Below are positions 1 through 10,562 of a DNA stretch of 64,000 nt, in pieces. Origin of the DNA: Phoronis australis (taxonomy: Eukaryota > Phoronida > Phoronidae). Every line of letters starts with the position of its first letter. The first letter of the stretch is position 1. The notes under the pieces were generated by a model, which was not told where the DNA came from, made no database searches, and was given only the letters and a program-made list of their open reading frames with translations. Where the stretch lies: assembly GCA_002633005.1 (NCBI GenBank), contig NMRA01000005.1, positions 2,147,476 to 2,211,475 of the forward strand, written 5' to 3'. The position numbers and the translations under genes are program-made.

Positions 1-181
1 CATATTCATGCCTGGTTCTCTCTGGTAGCGTGATGTCTGTATTGTTTAAAAAAAACATTTGATTTGATATTTATGACTTGTTTGTATTACCAAGTTGAAA
101 TTTGTATGTACTAGCAGTTCTTAAGGCAATGGATCAGAATGATTCTATAAACAAATTAGTGAATGAAATAGCTGTTTTCAG

Positions 182-3100
182 ATATACACAAGGTAACGGA
201 TGAGATTGCTTCGATAAACAAGATAGATATGTCTAAAATCCGGCTGAACCTTGTTGAACAATGGCTTCCTACAAGCAATGCCAGTAAACTGGAGACTGAT
301 GCTGACACAGTAAGTGTTATATGATGTAGCCTGCTGTAATCACTACATAGTAGTCTTGTGACAAAAAAGTAAGACAAAACAAAAGTCTGTTTCGCTGTTA
401 TGATGAGTAATATCTAAACTACTGTCAATTCATTATTGATGTCTGAGCTTCATAGGTCACCACTTTTTCGTAGATGTTCATAATTTTGGATCAGGTGAGT
501 GACATTCAGTCTCTGTATTGACTTGATCAAAATATTTTTAGTGACCAAAGCATGTTCCTTTGTTAAGACCCATGTGTATTTTCAGACACTAAATATTGAC
601 TTCAACATCAATTTAAACACAAGTGTGTCTGATGCTCAAGCAAGTGAGGATGATTCTAACCTCAAGAGGTATGTTGTTACACCCTCTGTGTTGTCGTTTA
701 GTTAAGTTGTCATTTCAAATATTTTTTAAATGAAGTATTCTGTTTGTGGAAAGAGTAGAAAGTAAATCTTTCACGAGCCATCTGGTACATTTTGGTCAGC
801 TGCTGACTGTATGTGAGCAGATGAGAGACATCGATTATGGAGGGGACACCAGTCATTTGTCATAGTTAAGTTCCCAACTGTGGCTTGTACTCACTACAGT
901 TAAATNTTTCTTCGGGTGCGAATCGTGAGTGGCGCGTTCATTTAAACTGTTTTCGAGTACGGATCGTGTATTAGTTATGGGGTAGGTACTTCTTGGATCC
1001 TTATAACATCTTCTAACCATGTAATAAGGGTTAACAACGCGTGAGACAAGGACTTTAAGTTCCCAACTATGCCTTGCTCACGGACACAACTACTGCAGAC
1101 AGGCAGTGAACAAGTGACCTATACGTTGTGAGCACCATACACTGAACTTTATGTACATGTAGGCTCTGCTTGTAAAGAGTATAGTCTTGTTTCAAATGTC
1201 AATGACGCTTGATGTCTTACACTTGGTGACTCATTTTAGAGTGACGTACATCCTACAGTGTGGCCCATTGAGGGATAACTGTCTGTTTTTGATCAACTTT
1301 GCATTCAAGGTAAGTCTTGGTGTCCAAATACGGAAGTTTAATTTTAAATCAACCACCTTGTTTTAAGTTAGTTAACGGGTGTAGATAGCACGAGTTAGTA
1401 AATGGGCAAACTAATTATGGCATTATCTGAATTATTTACTCGAGGGCTGTAGCACTGGAGATAAATCTTGATAAAAATGAAACGATTGTGATGCCAGACC
1501 TGAATGACTTCACTTTCTGTGAATGATTAACTGGACCATTAAATTCCATTTGGTGACCTGGCCATGCTCAACTTGGTTGTGTAGAATTTTCATAAATGAA
1601 ATGCATAAGTTTATTTAATCTGTAAACTTTTATTAACCCTTGCATCCTTGCCATCTTCAATTTACCCTCAGTCATTATTTTTCTGTTATCTTCAATTTAT
1701 CTTTCTCAGCCATTGCATCTCTGGTCCGTTCTATTGCAGCGTCAGTCTAACCAGATGACCAGCTCTTGTCGTGTGCGAGCACTGCAATGCCTCTTTTCAC
1801 TCGCTGACAAAGAGATTATTGAAGATCTCACCAAGCAGCCTATTCACAAGATACGGTCAGTATAGGATGATGGCATTGTTTAGTGTATCAATGTTAAGGT
1901 CCTAAAAGCAAAGTTTTGTAACGCTGTTGTCAAAAATTAGAGTACTTGTGTCTGTTGATTAATGAAAACTTGACAAGTGTTCCTATTGTAGCCTCAGAGT
2001 TTGTGGTGGAGGTTCTTTTAGACATGTAAATAGGCGAGCTACAGGGTGACCAATCATCATAATGGACATCATACATTCTGCATTACTAAAGTAATGTTAA
2101 ATAACATCATAATAATGTTGCACTCAGTACTGAACTGACCTGCTAGTACTTGAGAGCTGGGTTACACATGCTTCAAATCTCAAGTGAACATGAATAGTGT
2201 ATAATATGCTTGATTATTCATGTTCCAGACAACACACATAATCTATCTGTACATGGGAGAGCTCGGGAGATTTTTATGGTTCACACCACCAATCAACATC
2301 AAATTTGTATTGTATGTTTCTTGTTCCAAGCACCTTTTTACACAGTCACTTATCTGTACCTGGGCGTGCTAAAATTTTTTTACCTCACATCACCAATCAA
2401 CATAAATCCTGTGCCGTGTATGTTATGTTCCAAGCAACACATACAGTTGTACCTGGGAGAGCTGGGGTGATCACGTGTCCAACATTGCCAGTCAGGATGG
2501 TGTATGATGTGTGAGATAATCCATGTTCCAGGTAACAAATGCAGAACTGTTTGTACCTGGAGGAGCTAAAACAGTTACAGGTGCATAACGTCTCTAGTCG
2601 ACATGACTGGTGTATAGTATGTTTGGTATTCCATTTTCCAGGCAATAAATGTAGACCCTTCAACCTGGGTGAGCTAGGAAGGACACATGAGTGTGCCTCA
2701 CATCTCCAGTTGACATGAATGGTGTATAGTGCATTTGATAATCCATGTTCCAGGCAACAGATGCAGATCTATCTTTACCTAGCAGAGCTCGAGAGGTTGC
2801 ACATGCCTCATACCTACACTAGTTTTGACAAGTGCAACAAGGAGGGTCTAGTTCGAGGAATTTGGAGAAACCATTGCCACGAGGAGAAGGTACTCGCCCT
2901 GGTTTGATAACCACAATGCATTTATTACAAATTGCTTTATAATGGACCTTTAAACAATAGAATTGCATTTTTAAATTCCATAATGTTTAAATCCAAAAAA
3001 TGTACACAGAGACTTTTTAGCATCACTGTAGCCAAGCACTAATGTCGTCATCAAAATGCTCTGTAATAATTCTTTTGATGTGTTCATTAAACACAATTAA

Positions 3101-6100
3101 CAGGCAGTTCATCGGTTTGTCGTACAGTTCATTTTGGACCTGTTCTACATTCTTGTTAGGCTTAACATAGACTGGCTTTGCTAGATTGGCTGTACCTAAA
3201 TTTGGCAGCACATTTGTTTATTTCTCATCATTTATGTTGAATAGTACTACAAATGACAATGGGTTTTGTGGAGTATGATGTGTGTGTGTGTGTGACTGTG
3301 TTTGTGTGTGTGTTTGGTCAACATCCTGTTTGTCCATCAAGACCTTTGCTTGTCTTCTGACATATTTTGATGAAAGTAAAGAATGTTATGTAACAGGGAG
3401 AGTGTGGCATCGTCTCATGTTTTAATGATGTGCTTATGGTAGATTCAGCTTGTGGTTGGAGTATATGCAATAGTGCTGTTGTTGAACCTCCAAAACAGTC
3501 ATGTTTATTAGGTGTTGTTAATGAGTTGTGGATCATGAGAATGATATTCACTGTAATAGAGACAACAATGCTATTTATTGAATCTCAAGCAACTATATTT
3601 TGCTATGTGTTGTAGGCAGTACGACTTGTATCTGACTTGTGTCTGGACTACGACATATTTGATGTTCAACTGTGGAACAGTATACTGCAGCAACTGTTAG
3701 CATTTGGACTGGTAAGTCATGGTTGCATTAGAATATTTTGAAATTAGCATTTGTTACCAGAGTGTAAATACTTTGAATTGTGTCCAGTTTAAATGACCCT
3801 TTGTGTTGAATACTGATAATAAAAGTAAATTGGAATTTTTCATACCAAACTTCTGCTTTTTACGGAAATTCAAAAAATTTAGGAAAACAAAATATGAACT
3901 TGATCATTGATGTTCTTCTATTGCCTCTATTTATCATTTATGTTCTATTATCCATGCCGACCTCCCTCATGTATATTGTATTGCAGGTTGACTATCTCCG
4001 CCATGTTCTTGTGTGCCTCTCTGGCTGTCCTGATCTCTGGCAAGTTGCTTGTATACAAAAGACTTGGAGTACTGTACTCATGACTCCTCTTAGTTCAGGT
4101 AACAACAAGCCACCTCCACGTTACCATGACAACTGTTGACTGCTTGCTGACAAGAGCAATTTGGCTTTTGTACAAAAGGTGTTGTACCCATGTATATGGC
4201 AATGGGTAGTCCAATGTCTCCTTATATGAAATGAGCGTATCTTCAAATGTAATAATTGAAAATGGGAAGTAACAGTCCTTTGGGACCACTGCTTCATAAA
4301 CTTCTAACGTCGTTAAACTAAAGTCTCGTAGCATTGATGGAAGCCTTTCACTGAAGCAGTTTAATCTGTGATGGACACTTAGTCGTTCCAGTCGTTGAGA
4401 AATATTAACAATTTGCGCAGCTTGTATAGAGACCGTGGTTTTCTGTTTACAAAAATGAAGAGATCCAAAATTCCATTTTTTCTTTCTGTAAAGCTTGCTA
4501 ATTCTCCTTTTTCGCTGCACACCATGCTAATTTGGCAAAGATATACAACTACTTGAACATGTCTGCTCTGACATGGAAGTCATCGTCAATTCAGTTGAGG
4601 CAAGAATTGTTCCCGAGTAACGGATTTCGTGACCATGTGTCCCCAAAATAGCATTCTGGCATCTACCTAATGTGAATTGTACTCGAAACACATAATTACA
4701 TGAAAGAAATCCATGAAATATGATCACAAGAATTGGTATTCCTACATATTCCTGCATGGTTTGATAACTATGATTGTTTGTGGTGTTCATTAATTACAGT
4801 AGGCAATCTCTTGCTTTTGGTACACACAGTGCCATTTCTGTAATTTTGTGATGTGATTTTGCTCTATACTGAGACACAAGCTGCATGGTTGTAACTAAGC
4901 GAACACATTATTTGATATTCATTTTTCACTCTCAGCGGTGCCACCTGTTGGTGAAGAACAGATGTTGGAGTGTTTACAGACAGCTAAACTGTTACACAGG
5001 TAAGTGGTTTGTTGTAACTTAAAGCAAGTCATTTCAAAAGTTTGAATTGGCAAAGAAATTTTATTTTTTAGTTTATGTTATTGTTGTGCTACTTGAAATT
5101 AAAAGAATTATCAATAATCGTTTTACAAAAATGTAAACCATAGTCTTCATAAGTTGCAAACTTCAGTCCAGTGAGCGATAGAAACAGAATAGCACAATAT
5201 TGTGGGGTGTAATCATTAAAAACAAGTGTTTCTTAGTGAGTGATTTTCAGTTAGTTACATCAAAAATTACAACTTGTAGTATTGAAAATGTATTGTTTTG
5301 AGCTTTTCCCCATTATCTGTGCACCTTTAGTCTGTGTGAATGAATTTTGTGATATTAAGCCACATTTGATTTTTTGAACATTTAGTTTTCTCTCATGACA
5401 AATAAATGTTTTACATTTTATCCAATGGTCAAGATAAAGTTTGTTGCTGTATGTCAAAAGAATTTCTGAACTAGGTACTTAATAAATTTGTCAATTCAAA
5501 GGCTATCAGCTGTTTGTAGCAGAAATCTTGTTGTTGAAATGAAGCCTTGCTGATGAATCCTATATGGTTTTAAGAAATGTCAGTGCATATTCACATCTAA
5601 AGTGCAGCCATGCTCAACAGATGGTGCTCAGGGCCTAACAGATAGCATTATATATGCCAGAATGGTGTCATTCCTTTTATCTTGGCTGCATATAGTTTTT
5701 GCCAGTTCTACTCTATTGGATGCAACGAAAACTGATATGTTTTTATCTTTCCCCACCAGGTGTCCCCTTGTGCTTGACCTAGATGTGCTGCAGTACAGTG
5801 GTCAGTTCTCTCGGCTAGAGATGCCCTCTTGTGCCCTGTCGTGTCTCTTACTCATCTCTGACAATGAAAAAAGAGCTGAACAAATACAGGTACTGCTGCT
5901 TAAACAATGCAAAGGGAGATTGATAGCTCTGCTTAAGCTATTTCCTGAAAATGGCTTTTCTATTAACCTTAAGAAGATTAAAATGTTTTTATTCTAATTG
6001 ATTGATACGTGGATATACTTTCTGTCAGCAACATATTATGATATTATATGCTGTAAATGTACTTGAATATAATTGTATATTTTCCATGAATTAAGCACCA

Positions 6101-8475
6101 TTAATGGTTGTTTAAGTAAATGTTTTGTAATATAGCTGTATAGCTTGTTGCTGGGTGGTGATAGGGTAGTTGGTGGACAGTGTTGTGCATTCTTGTATGG
6201 CTCTTATGCAGTGGGACATTTTGAAGTGTTTTTATTTTTGAGAATTCTTCTCGACCATCATGCCATCGAATTGTCATCATTTTTCATAGGCATATGCTAA
6301 CAGTTCACGTCTCAAAATGTCCATGAATGAAAGAAACTGCATTTTGTTCTGACTAACCCGGTCCATCTTTCACACCAGAATTAAAAGTTTGTTCAAGTGA
6401 AAAATTCTTTGTGCTTCCACACCACTAAATAGTTACTATGTTTCTTCCTATTTCATTTTTTCAGTCCCTCTTTACTAAACGTTCACCTGTCAACATCTTG
6501 GATGAACTTGCCAATTTCCTACAAAAAGGAGAGGATTTGCCTAGTCACCAACAGGTGAGACTTTATCATGTGCTGTTTCATGTTTGAAAATAATAAATCT
6601 AGGTATATTCGTTGGAACCCAAGGCTGAACAGTTAAAGTCCCTACATGGTACGCTACGATACCCATTCTAAGATTGCGACAACCCTTGGTTGCTTACAGG
6701 TTCTCTCTAACTATTCTTCCTCATTATAACCGTGTACAGTCATATTGAGGCAGTTGTGATTTCATAGAGATTTGAGATTCAATACAAAATCCTTCTGTAA
6801 AATGGAAGTATAATGGTGGCCTGTGGTAATGTAATGCTGATCCCTGAAACAACAAAACTATTGTTGACCATCACATATTTGAAGTTAACAGTGCTGAGCA
6901 TAGTGACCTTCTTTCTTTTCCCAATGATTTACAAATAATGTAGTGAGTGTTTTAGTTGCAGAAATGCTATGTAGGTTCAATTGTCAGTGGGAAATTGTTG
7001 TACAGTTATTGTAGTTTATTTGTTTTTAACTCTATACTTGGGATATTGCTCTTCAACTTTACACTGATCTTTTTCTTTATTTTACTCTTTGGTTTATTCA
7101 ACTGTTTTTGTGGGAATTTAAGTGAAGAAATGATGAAGTGCACAATACCCTGGTCTTAAGTGTGTTTCAGGTCTAGTCTTAATTGATGCAATGTTAATGA
7201 ACTGCTGGGTTTTAGTGCAATGAGCTTTATTTTGTTTGGAACAATCGATTTTTGAGGTTTTCATAATTACTTTAATTTTAGGTGCAAGATGCAGTGTACA
7301 ATTACGTAGATGTCAACAAGCACTACAACTTACTGGAAGGAACAAGTCACTTCTCTTTCTTTGTCAACTACTTAGTGCGAGAAAAGCGCATTGAAGATCT
7401 GCTGTTACATGCTGTGAAGGCAAGCAGGTAACCATCTCCATTAACAAGGGGAACATTTCCATCAATGTGTCATTGTGTATTGTACAATGGGCTTAAGCTG
7501 TATTTTACCCTGTTTAGGTGGGTAAGAATGAAAATCTAATTCGGCCTTTTAAGATTGTTCTCATAATGTTTTTCCTGCGATGGGATTCCGTTAAAGTTTC
7601 CTATTTGAGTCACAATCGAGGAATATGGGATATTTCATGAGAGTAAACGTCCTTAATTCACTTTCTGTTTGTAGCCAGGTAAACAAGATTAACTATTATA
7701 GCTCCCAAGGCATACTAGGAAATTGAAACCATTTTGGACTTGACTAGTGACTTGAAAGTATTTCAATAATGTATCTTAGTTTGTTTTTATCGAGAAAATT
7801 TCAAAATTGCAACTTTACTGTATGTAACTTTTATGCAAACTACATAATGACAGTTTGCATACTAGTTATGTTCGGGATGTTTTCATGACATCATTGTTTC
7901 AGGCTGAATGAAGCCAGTGACTTGGTATCTGTTTACCTGTCCTGTTACCCTGACAATGAGGTGATGAACTTGGTAGACCCAGATGCAGAGCAAGGCGTAG
8001 AGAAGCTCAAGGTGAGATTCTGTCTCTCTTATGCATGACAAATTATTAGGACATGTTTTTCCACTTATAATCGACAGTTTTTCCGATATTTTTTTTATTT
8101 CTGTTCATGATTGAAATAGTCTTTTACATTCAGTAGTAAGGTATCTGAAAAACATTGTTTTTTGAAATCACTAGAGGTTGGTATTAATGCCGTTGTTTTG
8201 TAGTATTCCAGTTGCGTGTTCATGGTATTGGTGCATATAGTTTTTGTGTTGTAAAAGTTGCGCAGTAACTTATCCAAGAAAGGTTATATAAAAACTTTGT
8301 CTCTGTCTTCAGTTTGTGAACAATATTTTCACCTTTTCAGGCTTACTTGAAAGTGAACAGTTTATACGAAGGTGTACAGGAATATTTTCCAAAGGAGATA
8401 AAACAAGAACCAGTAGACAGCGACCAGAGTATGAATGGAAGTAGTGATCACAGTTCACTCAGCTTCAGATATTGA
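182..8475 (+). CDS. KNTC1: Kinetochore-associated protein 1 (ROD), C-terminal part, 13 exons
   Basis: ROD is the large subunit of the ROD-Zwilch-ZW10 (RZZ) complex, which sits in the outer kinetochore corona and recruits dynein/Spindly and MAD1 for the spindle checkpoint. Exons: 182-309, 586-668, 1240-1309, 1740-1855, 2754-2889, 3616-3711, 3987-4098, 4936-4999, 5760-5889, 6465-6554, 7282-7427, 7903-8011 and 8341-8475. All junctions have AG/GT sites and keep one open frame, giving about 471 codons to the TGA at 8473-8475. From memory of the vertebrate protein, the segments RALQCLFSLADKE, GIWRNHCHEE, AVRLVSDLCLDY and DLWQVACIQKTW align in order with the ROD C-terminal region. Vertebrate ROD is about 2,200 residues, so roughly the last fifth is here. 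The last exon adds a polar tail containing IKQEP, a SUMO-consensus-like motif. The 5' exons lie before the window. Confidence 0.95.
2215..2790 (+). repeat. KNTC1: Six-unit tandem array derived from a splice acceptor plus exon start (KNTC1 intron)
   Basis: Units of about 98-112 bp begin with a GTTCCAG-like acceptor at about 2222, 2323, 2427, 2525, 2635 and 2747. Each continues with a degenerate copy of the exon opening (CAACAnATGCAG... then TACCTGGnAGAGCT) and of the upstream intron (CACATnnCCAnTnnACAT). Only the last unit is the real exon (2754-2889). The upstream units carry indels or stops in the exon frame, for example TAA right after the acceptor of unit 4. Confidence 0.8.
3281..3313 (+). 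repeat. (TG)n microsatellite
   Basis: An imperfect TG dinucleotide run in the KNTC1 intron between exons 2754-2889 and 3616-3711. No further function is visible. Confidence 0.7.
4095..4790 (-). pseudogene. Antisense intronic near-ORF with one internal stop (doubtful)
   Basis: On the minus strand, within and beside the KNTC1 intron 4099-4935, a single frame stays open for about 230 codons apart from one TAG at 4527-4529. It overlaps the last four bases of exon 3987-4098 on the opposite strand. The translated parts include RLERLSVHHRLNCFSERLP and PKDCYFPFSIITFEDTLIS, which look protein-like, but I recognise no domain. It could be a decayed retrocopy or a chance opening. No splice sites or polyadenylation signal support it. 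Confidence 0.2.
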
Positions 8476-8529
8476 CATCTCGGTGACATTGTATTTGAAA
8501 CTGCTATTAGATACTTACTTTTAATAGTC

Positions 8530-8687
8530 AATAAACTTTAGATTTTTTGATGGAACACCAGTTTGGCTTCTGCGTCTACCAAATGCCTGTTCCCTTCAAT
8601 CAGCATACGTTTCCATAGATACCTAATTTTGCTTGTAAAGTTATGTGCTTTGTATCTACAAACATGCGTTTGATGTTTGGAAATAAA
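8530..8687 (+). terminator. KNTC1 3' UTR polyadenylation signals
   Basis: AATAAA hexamers occur at 8530-8535 and 8682-8687, 55 and 207 bp after the KNTC1 stop codon. They are the expected cleavage signals for this transcript. Which one is used cannot be told from sequence. Confidence 0.6.
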
Positions 8688-8710
8688 ATCGTTGCTACTT
8701 CATGTGGTGT

Positions 8711-8716
8711 TTTATT
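8711..8716 (-). terminator. Minus-strand polyadenylation signal converging on KNTC1
   Basis: TTTATT on the plus strand is AATAAA on the minus strand. It lies about 300 bp downstream of the stop of the small minus-strand open segment at 9013-9208 and 24 bp past the distal KNTC1 signal. A convergent pair of 3' UTRs that nearly touch would explain it. Confidence 0.4.
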
Positions 8717-9012
8717 ATATGTCAAATTACAAGGAATGGTTTACAGATATGTTTAAGACAGTTTGTATTGATTTCAATCACAGGAACGTGAGACACCCAA
8801 TGAAAAGACAACACAAATATGTCCCTTAACCCTGGTAGTGACAGTCTTCAAATTTTCTTATAACTATAGTCAATCATTATATACTTCCAATACAAACACC
8901 AAAAGGTTTATGTCCACAAATCATGCGATTCACTGATTCACTGCCGGCAGTGAATAGTTCTGTGTCAAGTGATGTTGTACAGACCAGCTGCTAACATCAA
9001 TGTTTTGTACTC

Positions 9013-9208
9013 TTAAATTTGTTGGCTGCTTGGTGCACGCCCGATGGAGGTGCGAATGTCGGGCCATTTATTCTTTAAATCTTCCATTTCAAAATACAAG
9101 TTACGCCACTGCTCAGACTGCCACGCAATCACTACCGTGAGAGCTGCCATTATATATCGTTTCCTTTTCGCCTGTGTCTTGTTGACCACATACCGATCAA
9201 CAAAGTCT
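9013..9208 (-). CDS. Candidate 3' exon of an unidentified small protein
   Basis: A minus-strand frame reads through about 64 codons to a stop at 9013. It has a basic stretch (NKTQAKRKRY), a short hydrophobic run (IMAALTVVIAW) and then a charged helix-like segment (EQWRNLYFEMEDLKNKWPDI), as in small single-pass membrane or mitochondrial proteins. No ATG opens the frame. A TGA lies just upstream, and TGTGCCAG at about 9209-9216 could be a splice acceptor, so this would be a last exon. A minus-strand AATAAA 300 bp downstream agrees with that. I do not recognise the family and could not find the upstream exon. Confidence 0.4.
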
Positions 9209-9216
9209 GGCACATG

Positions 9217-10562
9217 TCAAATATTTACATAAATATATGTGGCACACAGAGGAAGCTTGTCCCTGTCTTAGACTTGTAAACATACATGTCTAATCCCGTG
9301 TAATACTGATTGGTTTCTATATTTGACTTTACTTGGCGCACACCGGTATTAGTTGAGCGTACACTGAACAGTCCGCAAAGTTAAAAATATTGATAACAAG
9401 TGTCAATTTAAAAGATCAAAAACTGACAATCGCAGCGCAAATGAAAAAGTTCATATTGATTTGACGTTTCGTGTATTCATTAGACATCATCAGGTTTTAT
9501 TTGTGCGGCGATTGTCCGTTTTTTGATCCTACAAAGGCGAAAAACATGTAATTAATTTAAAAGAATACTAGAGTGTTCTACTTTTGTGTGAAATCAAGAT
9601 AAGTATCTATTACTCTGTGATCTAATGCGCATTACACTTTATACATGAGTTCTTAGTCCAGGTTCGCACTTGATGACCCTATATTCGAGCTAAAAACTTT
9701 AGCCTTAACGTTGGAGTCCTCAAGTGCAAACTTGAATTAGAAAGTTATCCATGAAAGCCACTGTGTACTCCACCATTTAATAACAGCAAAAGTTGAAGAG
9801 AAAATACCTGAAATAGTTCGGTTTCGAGTAAAATGGTTAGACCGTACCCCAGGCCCAGGTTATTCCTGGGAGAAATAAGATAAGAATGGTCCAAGGTTAC
9901 ACTATTAGACCTCGTAGCTGTAAAGTTTCAGATTTACATTGTATGGATTTATCCCAACCAACCTGTGTAACCAACTTATTCGCCACCTATACCTAACTAT
10001 ATACAGATATATATTCAACCTACTTTATCATAATGTATATACCTTAACTGGAAAGTTATCTGGTTTCCGTACTGGCCTTCGTTTGGTATCACAAAAGTTT
10101 AGAGCATAGCAAAAGCAAGAGGTTAAGTTTCAAGCTCTGATGCCCTACATTTTATCCAGTATTCATTTAGCTATTTAAAAGGTTACTAAATCTAGTTTTG
10201 CTGAATTCAACCAAGCCTGGTTCAGTCCATTAAGAATGCGCCGCTGGTGTTTCACTAGAGTGATGGAAAGAGTCTCACTGGTGGACGGTCTTTCCCTACA
10301 ATTGTAGAACTTGTCTAAAACGTAGACCTAAATCGGGTTTGATATTCTTTTAAATGCTTAATATCAGTTTTCTTATTGAACAGAACTAAAAACTAGAGAT
10401 ATCTCTAATATACAGCATCGCCACCAGTCATTGTATAGATTAGACACCTAGTATCGACATGGACAACGCATGTTCTTCGGTTTCCTGAATTTAGTCCATC
10501 GCAACATAATATTCACCTCAGCGATGACGTTGATATTCACTTCACAGAACTGTCGGCAGTCA
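9217..10562. other. Intergenic stretch, 3' side of the coiled-coil gene
   Basis: No supported coding exon apart from a possible missing 5' part of the small minus-strand gene. It contains the inverted repeat at 9414-9528 and AT-rich single-copy-looking DNA. Confidence 0.5.
9414..9528. repeat. Short inverted-repeat element with hammerhead-like loop sequence
   Basis: Arms 9414-9442 and 9499-9528 (GATCAAAAAc...ACAATCGC...CAAAT) are about 29 bp, near-complementary, with a 56-bp spacer. On the minus strand the spacer reads CCTGATGATG, then 12 bases, then ACACGAAACGTC. This resembles the CTGATGA and GAAAC core boxes of hammerhead ribozymes, but the predicted stem II is only about 3 bp. Confidence 0.55.
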
